Positions 47,196 through 57,389 of a stretch of DNA of 64,000 nt are shown one piece after another. The notes under the pieces are model-generated. The model had not been told where the DNA came from and made no database searches. It was given only the letters and a program-made list of their open reading frames with translations. Numbering within the stretch: position 1 is the first letter of the stretch; each line of letters opens with the position of its first letter. The DNA lies in NCBI RefSeq assembly GCF_000759885.1, contig NZ_JNAH01000004.1, positions 62,001-126,000 on the forward strand, in the 5' to 3' direction. Source of the stretch: Prochlorococcus marinus str. GP2 (lineage in GTDB: Bacteria > Cyanobacteriota > Cyanobacteriia > PCC-6307 > Cyanobiaceae). The position numbers and the translations under genes are program-made.

Positions 47196-48269
47196 TTAAA
47201 CAGTAGCTTTTACTTTTGGATCTAAATCACCTTTTGCGTAAAGATCAGCAAAATAATTAGTGCTGTTTTGTTTGATCTTACTTGCTTGACCTTCGCACCA
47301 GAACTGCTTGTATCTATCAAGACAAACTTGCTTCATGTATTTTCTAGCAGGCTTGTTGAAATGTCTTGGGTCAAAGTTTGCTTTATCAGCAAATGCTGCC
47401 TCTCTAACCGCGGCAGTGAAAGCTAGTCTGTTATCGGTATCGATGTTGACTTTTCTGACTCCATTTCTTATTCCCTCTTGAATCTCTTCAACAGGAACAC
47501 CATATGTTTGAGGAATTTCACCACCATATTTGTTAATGATATCCAACCATTCTTGAGGAACTGAACTAGATCCATGCATTACAAGATGAGTATTTGGAAG
47601 TGCTTTATGAATTTCAGCAATTCTGCTTATTGCAAGAACTTCTCCTGTAGGTTTCCTTGTGAATTTATAAGCACCATGACTTGTACCTATAGCAATAGCT
47701 AATGCATCAACTTTTGTTTTTGCAACAAAATCTGCAGCTTCTTCAGGATCAGTCAAAAGCATATCGGTCGAAAGTTCACCTTCAAATCCATGACCATCTT
47801 CTGCTTCACCTTTCCCTGTTTCTAATGAACCTAAGCAACCTAATTCTCCTTCAACACTAACTCCAACTGAATGAGCAAAATCTACTACTTTTTTAGTAAC
47901 TGCAACATTATATTCGTAACTAGCGGGTGTTTTTGCATCTGCTTCTAGAGAACCATCCATCATTACTGATGTGAAACCATTTATTGCTGCTGAATAGCAT
48001 GTTGATGGTTCATTTCCATGGTCTTGGTGCATTACAACTGGAATATTAGGATATGTTTCTGTAGCGGCAAGTATTAGATGACGTAGGAAAATCTCTCCTG
48101 CATAATTTCTTGCCCCTCTTGAAGCCTGGAGGATTACAGGACTATCAGTTTCATAAGCTGCTTCCATGATTGCTTGAACTTGCTCAAGATTATTTACATT
48201 GAAAGCTGGAATACCGTAACCATTCTCAGCAGCGTGATCTAAAAGTAGTCTTAGTGGGACGAGGGCCAT
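47196..48269 (-). CDS. fba: Class II fructose-bisphosphate aldolase
   Basis: A 357-aa zinc aldolase acting on fructose 1,6- and sedoheptulose 1,7-bisphosphate in the Calvin cycle and glycolysis. Zinc and active-site motifs: VVMHQDHGN, the [12 protein letters not shown] segment, [11 protein letters not shown] and MHGSSS. Length fits the Calvin-cycle (CbbA-like) class. It lies next to a class I aldolase gene on the same strand. A -10 TATACT upstream at 48323-48318 probably marks its promoter. Confidence 0.95.
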   Translation of the reverse strand: MALVPLRLLLDHAAENGYGIPAFNVNNLEQVQAIMEAAYETDSPVILQASRGARNYAGEIFLRHLILAATETYPNIPVVMHQDHGNEPSTCYSAAINGFTSVMMDGSLEADAKTPASYEYNVAVTKKVVDFAHSVGVSVEGELGCLGSLETGKGEAEDGHGFEGELSTDMLLTDPEEAADFVAKTKVDALAIAIGTSHGAYKFTRKPTGEVLAISRIAEIHKALPNTHLVMHGSSSVPQEWLDIINKYGGEIPQTYGVPVEEIQEGIRNGVRKVNIDTDNRLAFTAAVREAAFADKANFDPRHFNKPARKYMKQVCLDRYKQFWCEGQASKIKQNSTNYFADLYAKGDLDPKVKATV

Positions 48270-48317
48270 AATTAAAATAAGTTAAATGCTATATAAAGCA
48301 TATGTTTCCGCGAGTTT

Positions 48318-48323
48318 AGTATA
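48318..48323 (-). promoter_or_regulatory. -10 element of fba
   Basis: On the minus strand the hexamer is TATACT, about 50 bases upstream of the fba ATG. The 147-base gap before fba holds no ORF. No convincing -35 is seen at 17 bases. Confidence 0.4.
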
Positions 48324-48416
48324 AAGAGGTATCAAATGTCACGTCATTAGATATACAAAATACTAAATTAAAGAAACTAATTTTATGACCCAGAGTATAT
48401 TTTTAGAATTTTTTAG

Positions 48417-49484
48417 TTAGTAAGTGTAGCCTGCTACAAACAATTGCTCATCGGATGAAGGTTGAGATCCTGCTACATAAGCACCTTTTGAAGCTTCAGA
48501 GTTTGCTTGCGCTCTTGATATTAATGCTTTTTGACCTCCTTCAACGTCGCTTCCCTTCCAGGCCTTTAAGCATGAGTGTTGTAATGCTCTTCCATAGGAG
48601 AATGAAACATTCCATAAAGCTTTCCTGTAAAGAGTGTTCATATTATTTAAATAAACAGAAGCAGCTTCTTCGCTTAACCCTCCTGATAAGAAAACTATTC
48701 CAGGAACAGATGCGGGGACACATCTTTCCATAGTTCTTATTGTCATTTCAGCAACTTTCATAGGATCAGCCTTTGTTGGACAATCTGCTCCATTAACAGT
48801 CATAGAAGGTTTTAATAAAGTGCCTTCTAGAAAAACCCCATTTGCTTGACAGGCAATATAAACCTGCTTTATTACCTCTTCTTGAACTTCAGCAGTTTTT
48901 TCAATAGTATGGTCACCATCCATTAAGATTTCAGGTTCAATAATTGGTACCAACCCAGATTCTTGCACTGATCTTGCATACCTTGCTAATCCCCAAGCAT
49001 TCTCTTGAATTGATAATTTTGAAGGACAACCATCATTTGTAATTTGCAGAACTGCTCTCCACTTTGCAAATCTGGCACCTTGTTCATAATATTTTGCTGC
49101 TCTTTCAACTAATCCATCTAGGCCAGAGCAAAAAGTTTCTACATCTCCTCCTCCTGGAAGTGGATTTAGGCCTTTATCAACCTTTATACCTGGAATAATA
49201 CCTAAATCATTTAGTTTCTTAACCATTGACTCACCATCTCGGTGATTCTGATAAAGAGTTTCTTCGAAGAGGATTGCTCCACTTATATATTTACCAAGAC
49301 CTTCTGTAGTAAAAAGCATTCCTCTATATGCCTTTCTATTTTCTTCAGTATTCTCAACGCCAATTCCAGCAAGTCTTTTGCCTACTGTTTTAGTGGATTC
49401 ATCTACAGCTAATATCCCTTTTCCTTTAGAAGCAAGTAATTGAGCATTTTCTTTAAGCTCATTTTTGTAATAATTTAAAGCCAT
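48417..49484 (-). CDS. Class I fructose-bisphosphate aldolase
   Basis: A 355-aa Schiff-base aldolase. The lysine nucleophile is Lys225 in EGTLLKPSMT, and acids Glu183 and Glu185 lie in IIEPEILMDGD. The conserved start ALNYYKNEL and ILAVDES segment place the ATG at 49484. A frame extension to 49541 gives an unlikely hydrophobic prefix. Class I aldolases are typical of eukaryotes and some bacteria; here the gene adjoins the class II enzyme. It would give metal-independent aldolase activity. Confidence 0.92.
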   Translation of the reverse strand: MALNYYKNELKENAQLLASKGKGILAVDESTKTVGKRLAGIGVENTEENRKAYRGMLFTTEGLGKYISGAILFEETLYQNHRDGESMVKKLNDLGIIPGIKVDKGLNPLPGGGDVETFCSGLDGLVERAAKYYEQGARFAKWRAVLQITNDGCPSKLSIQENAWGLARYARSVQESGLVPIIEPEILMDGDHTIEKTAEVQEEVIKQVYIACQANGVFLEGTLLKPSMTVNGADCPTKADPMKVAEMTIRTMERCVPASVPGIVFLSGGLSEEAASVYLNNMNTLYRKALWNVSFSYGRALQHSCLKAWKGSDVEGGQKALISRAQANSEASKGAYVAGSQPSSDEQLFVAGYTY

Positions 49485-49587
49485 TCTTGAATAATTCAGT
49501 TCAATTGATTTTTCCAGAATATGAAAAAAAAATAAAATCAATCCAATACTTTATCGGGTGATAATTGCTACTTATAAATGTATAGCC

Positions 49588-50685
49588 TTAAATTTTGATA
49601 CTTAATCCACTTTTCGAAGATTCTCTTATGGCTTCGCAAACTTTATGACTAGCAAGTCCCTCACATAAGCCTGGGATTACAGGTGTGTTATTAAAAATAC
49701 TCTCAGCCCATAAATTTTGAATTCTCAAAACTGGGGCTATCCTCCCATCAGTCCATGTTTTTTCAAAATTAAAACTTGAATCTGCAGTTAGATTTTGTAT
49801 TTTATTTTCGTTGTTTGAATATTTCAAATTAAAACCATGTACATAATCTTTTTGGTTTTCGCTTTTAAGAATAAGTGATCCTTCGCTTCCATATATTTCT
49901 AAACTAAATCCTCTACCATTTTTAGAAATCGATGATAAAGATACTTGACATGGAATAAGATTCGAGCTGTAGTTTGATATTTCTATATTGGCTAAACATA
50001 CATCTTCACTAGTAACATCATTTAAATCAGATGAATTGGGTAAAGGTCTTTTTTTTATTGATGTTGCTAATTTGCCAGAGACTTTTATTGCTTCTCCAAA
50101 AAACCAATTCAACATATCGAATGCATGAGTACCTAAGGCGCCAATAACTCCACCACCTTTTTCTTCTAATGAATACCAATTCCAGGATCTTTTGGGGTCG
50201 GATCTACTGCCCATTAACCAATCTAATTTTACTAAATATATATCTCCTAAAATATTTTCATCAATAAGTTTTTTTGTCTGCAGAAAAAGAGGAACTGCTC
50301 TATATTCAAAATCAACACCTACGCTTAAATTATTAATCAAAGATATTCTCTGAAGCTCTTCAATCTCTGAGGAGGATATTGAAACAGGTTTTTCAAGTAG
50401 TAAATTTTTATTGTTCTCAAGTGCGCTTTTTGCAAATTTAAATCTTGATTCAGGAGGGGTCGCAATAATGATCCCATCAATTTCTGGAGATTTAATTAAG
50501 TCATCCCAATCATGAAAAAAATGTAAGCCCGTTTCTTTTTCTAATATCGATTTTTGCTTTTTATCGTAATGATAAATAGCTACAGGAGTTAGGTAATCAG
50601 AATCTTTTAATGCCTCTAAATGAACTTTTTTACCAAACCCTAGTCCAGCGATTGCTATTTTTAATTTTTTATTTTTAGAATTCAT
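49588..50685 (-). CDS. Gfo/Idh/MocA-family oxidoreductase
   Basis: A 365-aa NAD(P)-dependent oxidoreductase. The N-terminal Rossmann domain has AIAGLGFGKKVHLEAL and a II-I-ATPPESRF segment. The family's EKP motif (LLLEKPVSIS) carries the catalytic Lys. The C-terminal alpha/beta domain has GGGVIGALGTHAFDMLNW. Substrate unknown, probably a sugar or cyclitol. A TTG at 50694 would overlap the upstream gene by four bases; I take the ATG at 50685. Confidence 0.85.
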   Translation of the reverse strand: MNSKNKKLKIAIAGLGFGKKVHLEALKDSDYLTPVAIYHYDKKQKSILEKETGLHFFHDWDDLIKSPEIDGIIIATPPESRFKFAKSALENNKNLLLEKPVSISSSEIEELQRISLINNLSVGVDFEYRAVPLFLQTKKLIDENILGDIYLVKLDWLMGSRSDPKRSWNWYSLEEKGGGVIGALGTHAFDMLNWFFGEAIKVSGKLATSIKKRPLPNSSDLNDVTSEDVCLANIEISNYSSNLIPCQVSLSSISKNGRGFSLEIYGSEGSLILKSENQKDYVHGFNLKYSNNENKIQNLTADSSFNFEKTWTDGRIAPVLRIQNLWAESIFNNTPVIPGLCEGLASHKVCEAIRESSKSGLSIKI

Positions 50686-50690
50686 TCTTA

Positions 50691-51080
50691 TCAATCAATA
50701 AACTCTGAACAACTATTTTCAATAACAACATCTATTAGTTCATCATTATTAGAAGTTTGCCATTTTGAATTGAATTGAGGTATTCCATTTATGGAAGTAT
50801 CTTTGAACTTTTTTTCATCGCAATTAATTCTCATGACATAAAGAGATAACTCTCCATCATCATCTGAATTAGTTGGATTTTTAAAGAACTTTGTTAAGAC
50901 ACTTATTTCACCATTTGGAAGAGGCTTAATACTGCCTCTATCAAGCCATTCTTTCCCTTCATTATTCTCTTTTAGTAAGACCCAGTCAACATTTCCTATC
51001 CCATAAGAATTAGGAGCAAAATTTAAAATAAAAAATAAAAGACTTAAAGAAAAATAAAAGAAATTTGAAATAATTCTCAT
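50691..51080 (-). CDS. Secreted protein resembling surface-adhesin E domain
   Basis: A 129-aa protein with a signal peptide (cleavage near residue 27, NSYGIG). A compact beta-type domain follows: VDWVLLKENNEG, a Y/W-D-R-G-S-I strand, VLTKFF, a MRINCDEKKF segment and a closing ENSCSEF. The W..., RGSI, and paired Cys spacing resemble the surface-adhesin E family (Adhesin_E). Export to the periplasm or outer face is likely; function unknown. Confidence 0.6.
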   Translation of the reverse strand: MRIISNFFYFSLSLLFFILNFAPNSYGIGNVDWVLLKENNEGKEWLDRGSIKPLPNGEISVLTKFFKNPTNSDDDGELSLYVMRINCDEKKFKDTSINGIPQFNSKWQTSNNDELIDVVIENSCSEFID

Positions 51081-51081
51081 T

Positions 51082-51963
51082 TTACATATTTGCTTTGGAA
51101 AGTTCTTTTACACCATGAATTTTTAAAATTTTAGTCAGAGTATCCTTGAGATCTTTCCTTTTAACTATTACATCAACAAAACCATGCTCAAGAAGATATT
51201 CAGCTGTTTGAAAATTATCGGGTAATTTTTCTCTTAATGTTTGTTCTATAACCCTTCTTCCAGCAAATCCAATAAGAGCTTTAGGTTCCGCCAAAATTAA
51301 ATCACCTAACATTGCAAAGCTTGCTGTTACCCCTCCAGTGGTTGGATGAGTTAATAAGGGCATATAAAGAAGATTTTTTTCTTTATGTTTTTTTAGTGCT
51401 CCAGATATTTTTGCCATTTGCATGAGACTTAACATACCTTCTTGCATCCTTGCTCCTCCTGATGCGCAAACAATAAGAATTGGAAAATTTTCTAAAGTTG
51501 CTCTCTCAATTATCCTTGTAATTTTTTCACCAACTACTGAACCCATGGATCCTCCCATAAATCTAAAATCCATAACAGCTAATGCTAAGGGCATTGAATT
51601 TACTGAACAGATACCTGTTACAACTCCATCTCTTAAACCTGTGCCTGCTTGACTTTCTTTAATTCGATCAGCATATGATCTTCTATCTTTAAAACCTAAA
51701 GGATCTGTAGGACTTAGTGAACTATCAAACTCTTCGAATGAATTTTTGTCAGCAATTATATTTATCCTTTCATCGCTATTAATCCTATTGTGGTGTCCAC
51801 AATTACTACAAACATTGAAATTTGAAATTAGGTCTTTTCTATATGCTACTTGCGAACATTCTGAACATTTAACCCACAAACCATCTCCCTCATCAGTATC
51901 TTGCGAAACTTTCCCAACAAATTGATCTTTACGCCTTGCGGCAAACCAGTCGATTAATGACAC
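51082..51963 (-). CDS. accD: Acetyl-CoA carboxylase carboxyltransferase subunit beta
   Basis: A 293-aa subunit of the carboxyltransferase that makes malonyl-CoA with AccA. A four-Cys zinc ribbon (Cys33, 36, 52, 55) is followed by the crotonase-like domain. That domain has the [20 protein letters not shown] motif, [11 protein letters not shown] and the acyl-CoA pocket segment [17 protein letters not shown]. Length is normal. accA is not in this window. Confidence 0.96.
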   Translation of the reverse strand: MSLIDWFAARRKDQFVGKVSQDTDEGDGLWVKCSECSQVAYRKDLISNFNVCSNCGHHNRINSDERINIIADKNSFEEFDSSLSPTDPLGFKDRRSYADRIKESQAGTGLRDGVVTGICSVNSMPLALAVMDFRFMGGSMGSVVGEKITRIIERATLENFPILIVCASGGARMQEGMLSLMQMAKISGALKKHKEKNLLYMPLLTHPTTGGVTASFAMLGDLILAEPKALIGFAGRRVIEQTLREKLPDNFQTAEYLLEHGFVDVIVKRKDLKDTLTKILKIHGVKELSKANM

Positions 51964-52105
51964 AACGTTTCCTGTTTTTTTCTATTTAAATCTAAATAAG
52001 GTACTTTTATCAAGAAAGATATATAAAAATTTGAGATCTTCTAGATTAAAAAATCCTCAAAGTAAAAAAATATAATGATTTGAGTGGATAATCAAAAATT
52101 AATTA

Positions 52106-53002
52106 TTATTTATTTTTCTCCTCAATCATTTTATGAATAATTGGAGTAAGAATTAGTTCCATTGCGAAACCCATTTTCCCTCCATTTACAACGATACTTG
52201 TTGGACTTGACATAAATGAATCGTTAATCATTCCAAGCAAGTATTGAAAATCAATCCCCCATTTCTCTCTTGCCCCTTTTCTGAAATGTATGATCACAAA
52301 GCTCTCATCAGGAGTTGGGATGTTCCTGCATATGAAAGGATTAGAAGTGTCAATCGTGGGAATTCTTTGGAAATTAATATCGGTTTTGCTGAATTGTGGG
52401 CAGATGTGATTTATATAATCAGGCATTCTTCTCAATATAGTATCCACAATAGTTTCCGCTGAGTAACCTCTCTCTGCGTTGTCTCTATGGATTTTTTGAA
52501 TCCACTCTAAATTTGTTATCGGAACAACACCAACAAGTAAATCAGCATAAGATGCCACATTGTATCCATCACCTTCTACCCCGCCATGCAAACCTTCATA
52601 AAAAAGTACGTCTGTTCCCTCAGGAATATCTTCCCATGGAGTAAATTGTCCAGGTTCCAAGGATGTCCCAAGTCTTGTATTATGTTCTTCTGCTTCTTCA
52701 AGACTATGTAGATAATATCTTTTCTTTCCTCCTCCAGTTTCACCATAAATTTTAAAAAGTTCTTCTAGCTTGTCAAAAAGATTAGCCTCTGGACCAAAAT
52801 GAGAGAAATTTTCACCTTTTGAAAGAGCGTCTGCCATAGCTTTTTTCATAGGCATTCTTTCAAATCTGTGGTAACTATCACCTTCTACAACAGCGGGAAC
52901 AATATCTTCTCTGGCAAAAATATGCTCAAAGGCTCTTTTTACTGTACTTGTTCCTGCTCCTGAAGATCCTGTTACAGCAACTACTGGATGACGTTTTGAC
53001 AT
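52106..53002 (-). CDS. prk: Phosphoribulokinase, proteobacterial (class I) type
   Basis: A 298-aa kinase phosphorylating ribulose 5-phosphate to ribulose 1,5-bisphosphate for RuBisCO. The P-loop is GSSGAGTS (12-19), followed by the EGDSYHRFERM and EGLHGGVEGDGYNV segments. Length and sequence fit the proteobacterial octamer form, not the usual cyanobacterial/plant form of about 330 residues. The Cys pair that makes the plant enzyme thioredoxin-sensitive is missing: the first Cys is at 201. Context of leuB and accD is biosynthetic. Confidence 0.9.
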   Translation of the reverse strand: MSKRHPVVAVTGSSGAGTSTVKRAFEHIFAREDIVPAVVEGDSYHRFERMPMKKAMADALSKGENFSHFGPEANLFDKLEELFKIYGETGGGKKRYYLHSLEEAEEHNTRLGTSLEPGQFTPWEDIPEGTDVLFYEGLHGGVEGDGYNVASYADLLVGVVPITNLEWIQKIHRDNAERGYSAETIVDTILRRMPDYINHICPQFSKTDINFQRIPTIDTSNPFICRNIPTPDESFVIIHFRKGAREKWGIDFQYLLGMINDSFMSSPTSIVVNGGKMGFAMELILTPIIHKMIEEKNK

Positions 53003-53091
53003 TTTTTAAAAACAATATCTAATGATTCTGACAGGTAATATGCCAACTTTATGTTTTACTTAAAAATATTTTTTTATTTATTAATTTTTTT

Positions 53092-54165
53092 TTAAATTTC
53101 ATCCATTATTTTATCTCCAATTTCACTGCAAGATAAAACTTCAGAAGACCCATCAGCTAAGTCTGCTGTTCTAAACCCTTTTGATAAAACTTTATCAATG
53201 GCAGTTTCTAAATTTTCTGCAGCTTCTTCTTCATTTAATCCAATTTTTAACATCATGGAAGCAGATAAAAGCATTGCTATAGGATTCGCTATGTTTTTAC
53301 CAGCTATATCAGGAGCCGAACCATGAACAGGTTCAAAAACTCCTGGACCATTATTGTTTAGAGAAGCAGATGGAAGCATTCCAATAGAACCAGTTAACAT
53401 TGCGGCTAAATCGCTTAAAATATCACCAAATAAATTACTAGTTAAAATCACATCAAATTGACATGGATCTCTAACTAATTGCATCGCTGCATTGTCAACG
53501 TACATATTGCTTAGAGATATATTTTTATCTTTTGAGGTGATATTTAAAACTGTATCTCTCCACAATTGACTAACCTCAAGAACGTTTGATTTATCAACAG
53601 AACATATTTTTTTATTTCTTTGGTTAGCAATTTTTATTGCTATTTCAGTTATTCTCTCTATTTCGGCCGAATCATAAATCATTGTATTGAAAGCTTTTGG
53701 GATTTTTATATTTGTTATGTGTCCTCTTGGTTTTCCAAAATAAATACCCCCTATTAATTCTCTTACAACAATAAGATCTACATTTTCAACAATTTCTTTT
53801 TTTAATGTACTTGCATCTAATAGAGATTTTCTTATCTTGACAGGCCTGATATTTGCGAAAAGGTTTAGAGCAGATCTTAACTTTAGTAACCCACTTTCTG
53901 GCCTTAATTCTCTTGCAAGAGAGTCATATTTAATATCTCCAACACATGCTAAAAGTACAGCATCACTTTTTTTGCATTGATCTAGTGTCTCATCAGGAGC
54001 AGGAGTCCCATATTTTTCATAAGCTATCCCCCCAAATAATTTTTCAATAATCTCAATGTCGAAATTATGATTTTTTGAAAGCTTTTTTAAAACTTTTTTT
54101 GAAACTTCTGAAATCTCTGGTCCTATCCCGTCTCCTGATAATAAAACAATCTTATATTTCTTCAT
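53092..54165 (-). CDS. leuB: 3-Isopropylmalate dehydrogenase
   Basis: A 357-aa NAD-dependent dehydrogenase in leucine synthesis. Conserved: VLLSGDGIGPEI, the LLKLRSALNLFANIRPVK segment with substrate Arg residues, VRELIGGIYFGKPRG, DILSDLAAMLTGSIG and the GVFEPVHGSAPDIAGKNIA end motif. Full length. In a long minus-strand run with lpxD and proB. Confidence 0.95.
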   Translation of the reverse strand: MKKYKIVLLSGDGIGPEISEVSKKVLKKLSKNHNFDIEIIEKLFGGIAYEKYGTPAPDETLDQCKKSDAVLLACVGDIKYDSLARELRPESGLLKLRSALNLFANIRPVKIRKSLLDASTLKKEIVENVDLIVVRELIGGIYFGKPRGHITNIKIPKAFNTMIYDSAEIERITEIAIKIANQRNKKICSVDKSNVLEVSQLWRDTVLNITSKDKNISLSNMYVDNAAMQLVRDPCQFDVILTSNLFGDILSDLAAMLTGSIGMLPSASLNNNGPGVFEPVHGSAPDIAGKNIANPIAMLLSASMMLKIGLNEEEAAENLETAIDKVLSKGFRTADLADGSSEVLSCSEIGDKIMDEI

Positions 54166-54193
54166 TTAAATATATGTTTAATAGAAGAATAAA

Positions 54194-55228
54194 TTATTGC
54201 TTGTCTAATTGTCTAAGTTTTTTTGCTAATTCTGGTAATTTTTTAAAAATACTTGAACTCCTTAGCCATGATTTATTTCCCATCGCGGGGAAACCACTAA
54301 TTACCTTGCCATCTTCTATATCACAATGGATCCCGCATTTTGAACTAGCTATGACATTATTTCCAACTTTTACTCTATTATTGACTCCTACTTGACCTGC
54401 CAAAATAACACCATCTCCAATATTTGCTCCTCCAGCGATACCAACTTGAGCTGCAAATGCACAATTCTTTCCAATTTTAACTCCATGACCTATTTGTACT
54501 AAATTATCCAACTTTGTTCCCTCATCAATAAATGTAAATCCTACTGAGGGTCTATCAATACAACAATTCGTTCCAATTTCTACAAAACTCATTATTTTTA
54601 CACCACCTTTTTGCGGCATCTTTACCCATTTGCCATCTTTAGGAATAAAACCAAATCCCTCTGATCCAATGACAGAATTTGAGTTAATTACACAATTGTT
54701 TTTTAGAGTAGTATTTTCGTAAATAACACAATTTGGATGAATCACATTATTATCTCCTATTCGAACATTGCCTAAAATTGATGATCCAGGAAGAATATGA
54801 TTATTGTCGCCAATTACAGTATTTTCTCCAATATAGACATTAGGTCCAATATGGCAATCTACTCCAATTATTGCTGTTTTATCTATAACCGCTGAAGCGT
54901 GAATTCCTGGTTTGAAATTTATAGTTTTATATAAACAATCCAATACTTCTGCAAATGCAATTCTTGGATTTTTAACGATTATGTTTGATATATTGAATTT
55001 CTTAAGGGAACAAACGATCTCATCGTTGTTAGTAGTTATTATTGCTGATGCTTTAGTTTGATCTAATTTTTCTTTAAGGATATTATTTTCCTCTAAAAAA
55101 GATATTTGATGTTTAACTGCAGTATCTAATGAGGCAGCATCATTTATATTTAAATCTTCGAAAATATTGGCACTAATAAAATTTGAATTTCCTTTTTTTA
55201 TTAGATCAACTAAATCACTTAAAAGCAT
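54194..55228 (-). CDS. lpxD: UDP-3-O-acylglucosamine N-acyltransferase
   Basis: A 344-aa trimeric acyltransferase of the lipid A pathway. A small N-terminal domain is followed by a left-handed beta helix of hexapeptide repeats (IGPNVYIGENTVIGDNNHI and similar, from about residue 115). The catalytic His lies in DNLVQIGHGVKIGKNC. It acts at the inner membrane with LpxA, which is not in this window. Confidence 0.93.
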   Translation of the reverse strand: MLLSDLVDLIKKGNSNFISANIFEDLNINDAASLDTAVKHQISFLEENNILKEKLDQTKASAIITTNNDEIVCSLKKFNISNIIVKNPRIAFAEVLDCLYKTINFKPGIHASAVIDKTAIIGVDCHIGPNVYIGENTVIGDNNHILPGSSILGNVRIGDNNVIHPNCVIYENTTLKNNCVINSNSVIGSEGFGFIPKDGKWVKMPQKGGVKIMSFVEIGTNCCIDRPSVGFTFIDEGTKLDNLVQIGHGVKIGKNCAFAAQVGIAGGANIGDGVILAGQVGVNNRVKVGNNVIASSKCGIHCDIEDGKVISGFPAMGNKSWLRSSSIFKKLPELAKKLRQLDKQ

Positions 55229-55248
55229 TTTTCAGTTTAAATTTTTTT

Positions 55249-56331
55249 CTAAGAGAGAGCAAGAACATCTCTGTGTACGACAATTATCGAGGAGTTGTTA
55301 TTTTCTTTATTATTTAAGATACTTCTTAATTTGTCGCTACTTATTGATACTAAACCTTTTGCAACTTCTTTATTATTTGTATTTACGATTTTAACTGCCT
55401 GATTAATCGTAAAGTTTCCTTCTACATTCTTAACACCAACCGCTAGAAGTGAGGCACCTTTTTTTTTGATTGCAAAAGAAGCGCCATCATCCAAAGTAAT
55501 TTTCCCTACTGTTTGAATTGCATGAGAAAGCCAACTTTTTTTATTTCCTATAGGTTTTTCTACTGGATAAAATAAAGTTCCAATTTTATTATCATTAAAA
55601 ATTTCAATTAAGTTTTTTTTATTAGTTCCATCAACTAATTGGACTTCAACTCCTCCTTTTGTTGCTATCTCTGCAGAAATTAATTTTGTAGAAATTCCTC
55701 CTGTTCCCCATTCATTATTTGAATTTTGAAAATTTTTATCTTTAATTTCTTTTAATTCACTATTATGAACTTCTTTAATAGGTTGAGCATCTTTATTATT
55801 ACGTGGATCTTTTGAGTATAGATTTTCAATATCGGTTAATAAAATAAGCTTGTTAGCATTTATAGCTAAGGCAACTAAAGCAGAGAGGGTATCATTATCT
55901 CCATATTTAAGTTCTTCATTTGCTACAGTATCATTTTCATTTACTATTGGAATTACATTCAAATCGATTAATTTTTTTAAAGTTTTAGAAGCGTTATTAA
56001 ATGATTCTCGTGAATTAAAGTCAGCTTTAGTTATTAAAATTTGAGCAATATTATGACCTAATTTATTAAATACTTTATCGTATAAGGACATTAAATTAAC
56101 TTGACCTACTGCAGCAGTAGCTTGAAGGGTGCTTAAATCATTTGGTCTAATCTTAATGTTTAATTTTTGGCAACCTAATCCTACGGCTCCACTAGTTACT
56201 AAAATTAATTTGTTTCCTTTTGAAAGAAAACTTGTAAAGGATTTAGAAAGGGTTTCAATAACTTCTTCTGTAGATGTTTCCTCTGTTCCTCTTAAAATAC
56301 TAGTACCAATTTTTATAACCCAAGTTTTCAT
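55249..56331 (-). CDS. proB: Glutamate 5-kinase
   Basis: A 360-aa enzyme beginning proline synthesis. The amino-acid kinase domain starts [12 protein letters not shown], has [11 protein letters not shown] and [11 protein letters not shown], and the [15 protein letters not shown] nucleotide segment. A C-terminal PUA domain is present (from about residue 275, [13 protein letters not shown]). Its ATG overlaps the end of yqeG by four bases. Confidence 0.94.
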   Translation of the reverse strand: MKTWVIKIGTSILRGTEETSTEEVIETLSKSFTSFLSKGNKLILVTSGAVGLGCQKLNIKIRPNDLSTLQATAAVGQVNLMSLYDKVFNKLGHNIAQILITKADFNSRESFNNASKTLKKLIDLNVIPIVNENDTVANEELKYGDNDTLSALVALAINANKLILLTDIENLYSKDPRNNKDAQPIKEVHNSELKEIKDKNFQNSNNEWGTGGISTKLISAEIATKGGVEVQLVDGTNKKNLIEIFNDNKIGTLFYPVEKPIGNKKSWLSHAIQTVGKITLDDGASFAIKKKGASLLAVGVKNVEGNFTINQAVKIVNTNNKEVAKGLVSISSDKLRSILNNKENNNSSIIVVHRDVLALS

Positions 56332-56822
56332 TTTATAATATGAGAAATTAATTTTTCTATTGTCAAAGTTAAATTAAATTTTATAGGCAAGCCATCCCTA
56401 TTTAAGCGCTTAACTAATATTGTTTTTATATTACATCTATTCCCAACAATAATATCTGTAAAAATTCTGTCACCAATAATAGCTATATTTTTTGGCTCTC
56501 TGTCAATTTCTTTTATAGCCGACAAAGTTAATTTTTTTCTTGGTTTTGATGCATTGTATATGTACCTTAAATTTAATTCTTTCGCTATTTTTGCGATTCT
56601 TTTTTTTGATGGGTTGTTACTTATTAAATATAAGGAGAAAAGTTTTTTAGATTCTATGATCCAATTTTTTACAGCTTTTGGCACCATATTTGATTTTCTA
56701 TTTACTAGAGTCCCATCCACGTCTAGCAATAAAGAATTAATTCCTTTTTTTTGCAACTCAGATTGAGAAATCTTATATATTGGTAAGTTTGAATCCCAAT
56801 TGACTTTTAGGATAGATCTCAT
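56328..56822 (-). CDS. YqeG family HAD-type phosphatase
   Basis: A 164-aa HAD hydrolase. Motif I is [10 protein letters not shown] with catalytic Asp34 and Asp36, motif II is in YLISNNPS, and motif III/IV is [13 protein letters not shown]. YqeG proteins in Gram-positives and cyanobacteria are phosphatidylglycerophosphate-type phosphatases (PgpA/GEP4-like). That would make phosphatidylglycerol, the only major phospholipid in thylakoids. Family sure, exact substrate inferred. Confidence 0.85.
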   Translation of the reverse strand: MRSILKVNWDSNLPIYKISQSELQKKGINSLLLDVDGTLVNRKSNMVPKAVKNWIIESKKLFSLYLISNNPSKKRIAKIAKELNLRYIYNASKPRKKLTLSAIKEIDREPKNIAIIGDRIFTDIIVGNRCNIKTILVKRLNRDGLPIKFNLTLTIEKLISHIIK

Positions 56823-56827
56823 TTATT

Positions 56828-57364
56828 TTAAGAACTACTTTTTTCAAGCTCAGTTTCAATCAATGGTTGAATTTTATCGAACTCATCATCTTCAACTAAT
56901 AAGGCACCTTTGTCTTTTAATTTACCAACAATAAAAAAAGGATCTAGTGGAATATATAAGCCATATTCTTGGTCAAAAAGATTAAAGTTAACGAGTAATT
57001 CATAACTCTCACTATCATCATCGATATAATCTTCTTCTAATTCATCGTAAATTGGTTCTTCAAGTTCTCCTGAAACTGTTAATGTAACTGCTGATCGGAT
57101 TAGTCTTAAATCATGTTCTTGAAGAACTGCTTCAGCATTTTTTAGTATTTGTTCATTTTTATCTATTTTCTCAATTAGTTCAGGTTCATCTTTTTCGTTT
57201 ATCTTAAAAAGACTTACTGGAGTATCAACTGGCGTTAATAAAGCATATTCTTGGCCTTCAACACTTACTAATTGTTCAAGATAACAAAATAGCTGGTTTC
57301 CATTTGAATCATTTAATAAAAGAGTCTGTGCATCATAATTATCATTTGAGTTGGCTTCTTTCAT
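56828..57364 (-). CDS. DUF3727 protein
   Basis: A 178-aa acidic, soluble protein of the cyanobacterial DUF3727 type (with a DUF1292-like beta segment): an opening LFCYLEQLVSVEGQEYALLTPVDTP, an acidic linker, then EYGLYIPLDPFFIVGKL. Plastid homologues exist in plants and algae. No activity known to me. Sits five bases upstream of yqeG. Confidence 0.8.
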   Translation of the reverse strand: MKEANSNDNYDAQTLLLNDSNGNQLFCYLEQLVSVEGQEYALLTPVDTPVSLFKINEKDEPELIEKIDKNEQILKNAEAVLQEHDLRLIRSAVTLTVSGELEEPIYDELEEDYIDDDSESYELLVNFNLFDQEYGLYIPLDPFFIVGKLKDKGALLVEDDEFDKIQPLIETELEKSSS

Positions 57365-57389
57365 TTAAAAAAATCTATTCTTTTTAATA

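Noticed and set aside
49485-49541. Upstream start for the class I aldolase
   Set aside because: The extra 19 residues are hydrophobic and not part of the family; the conserved N terminus begins at the ATG at 49484.
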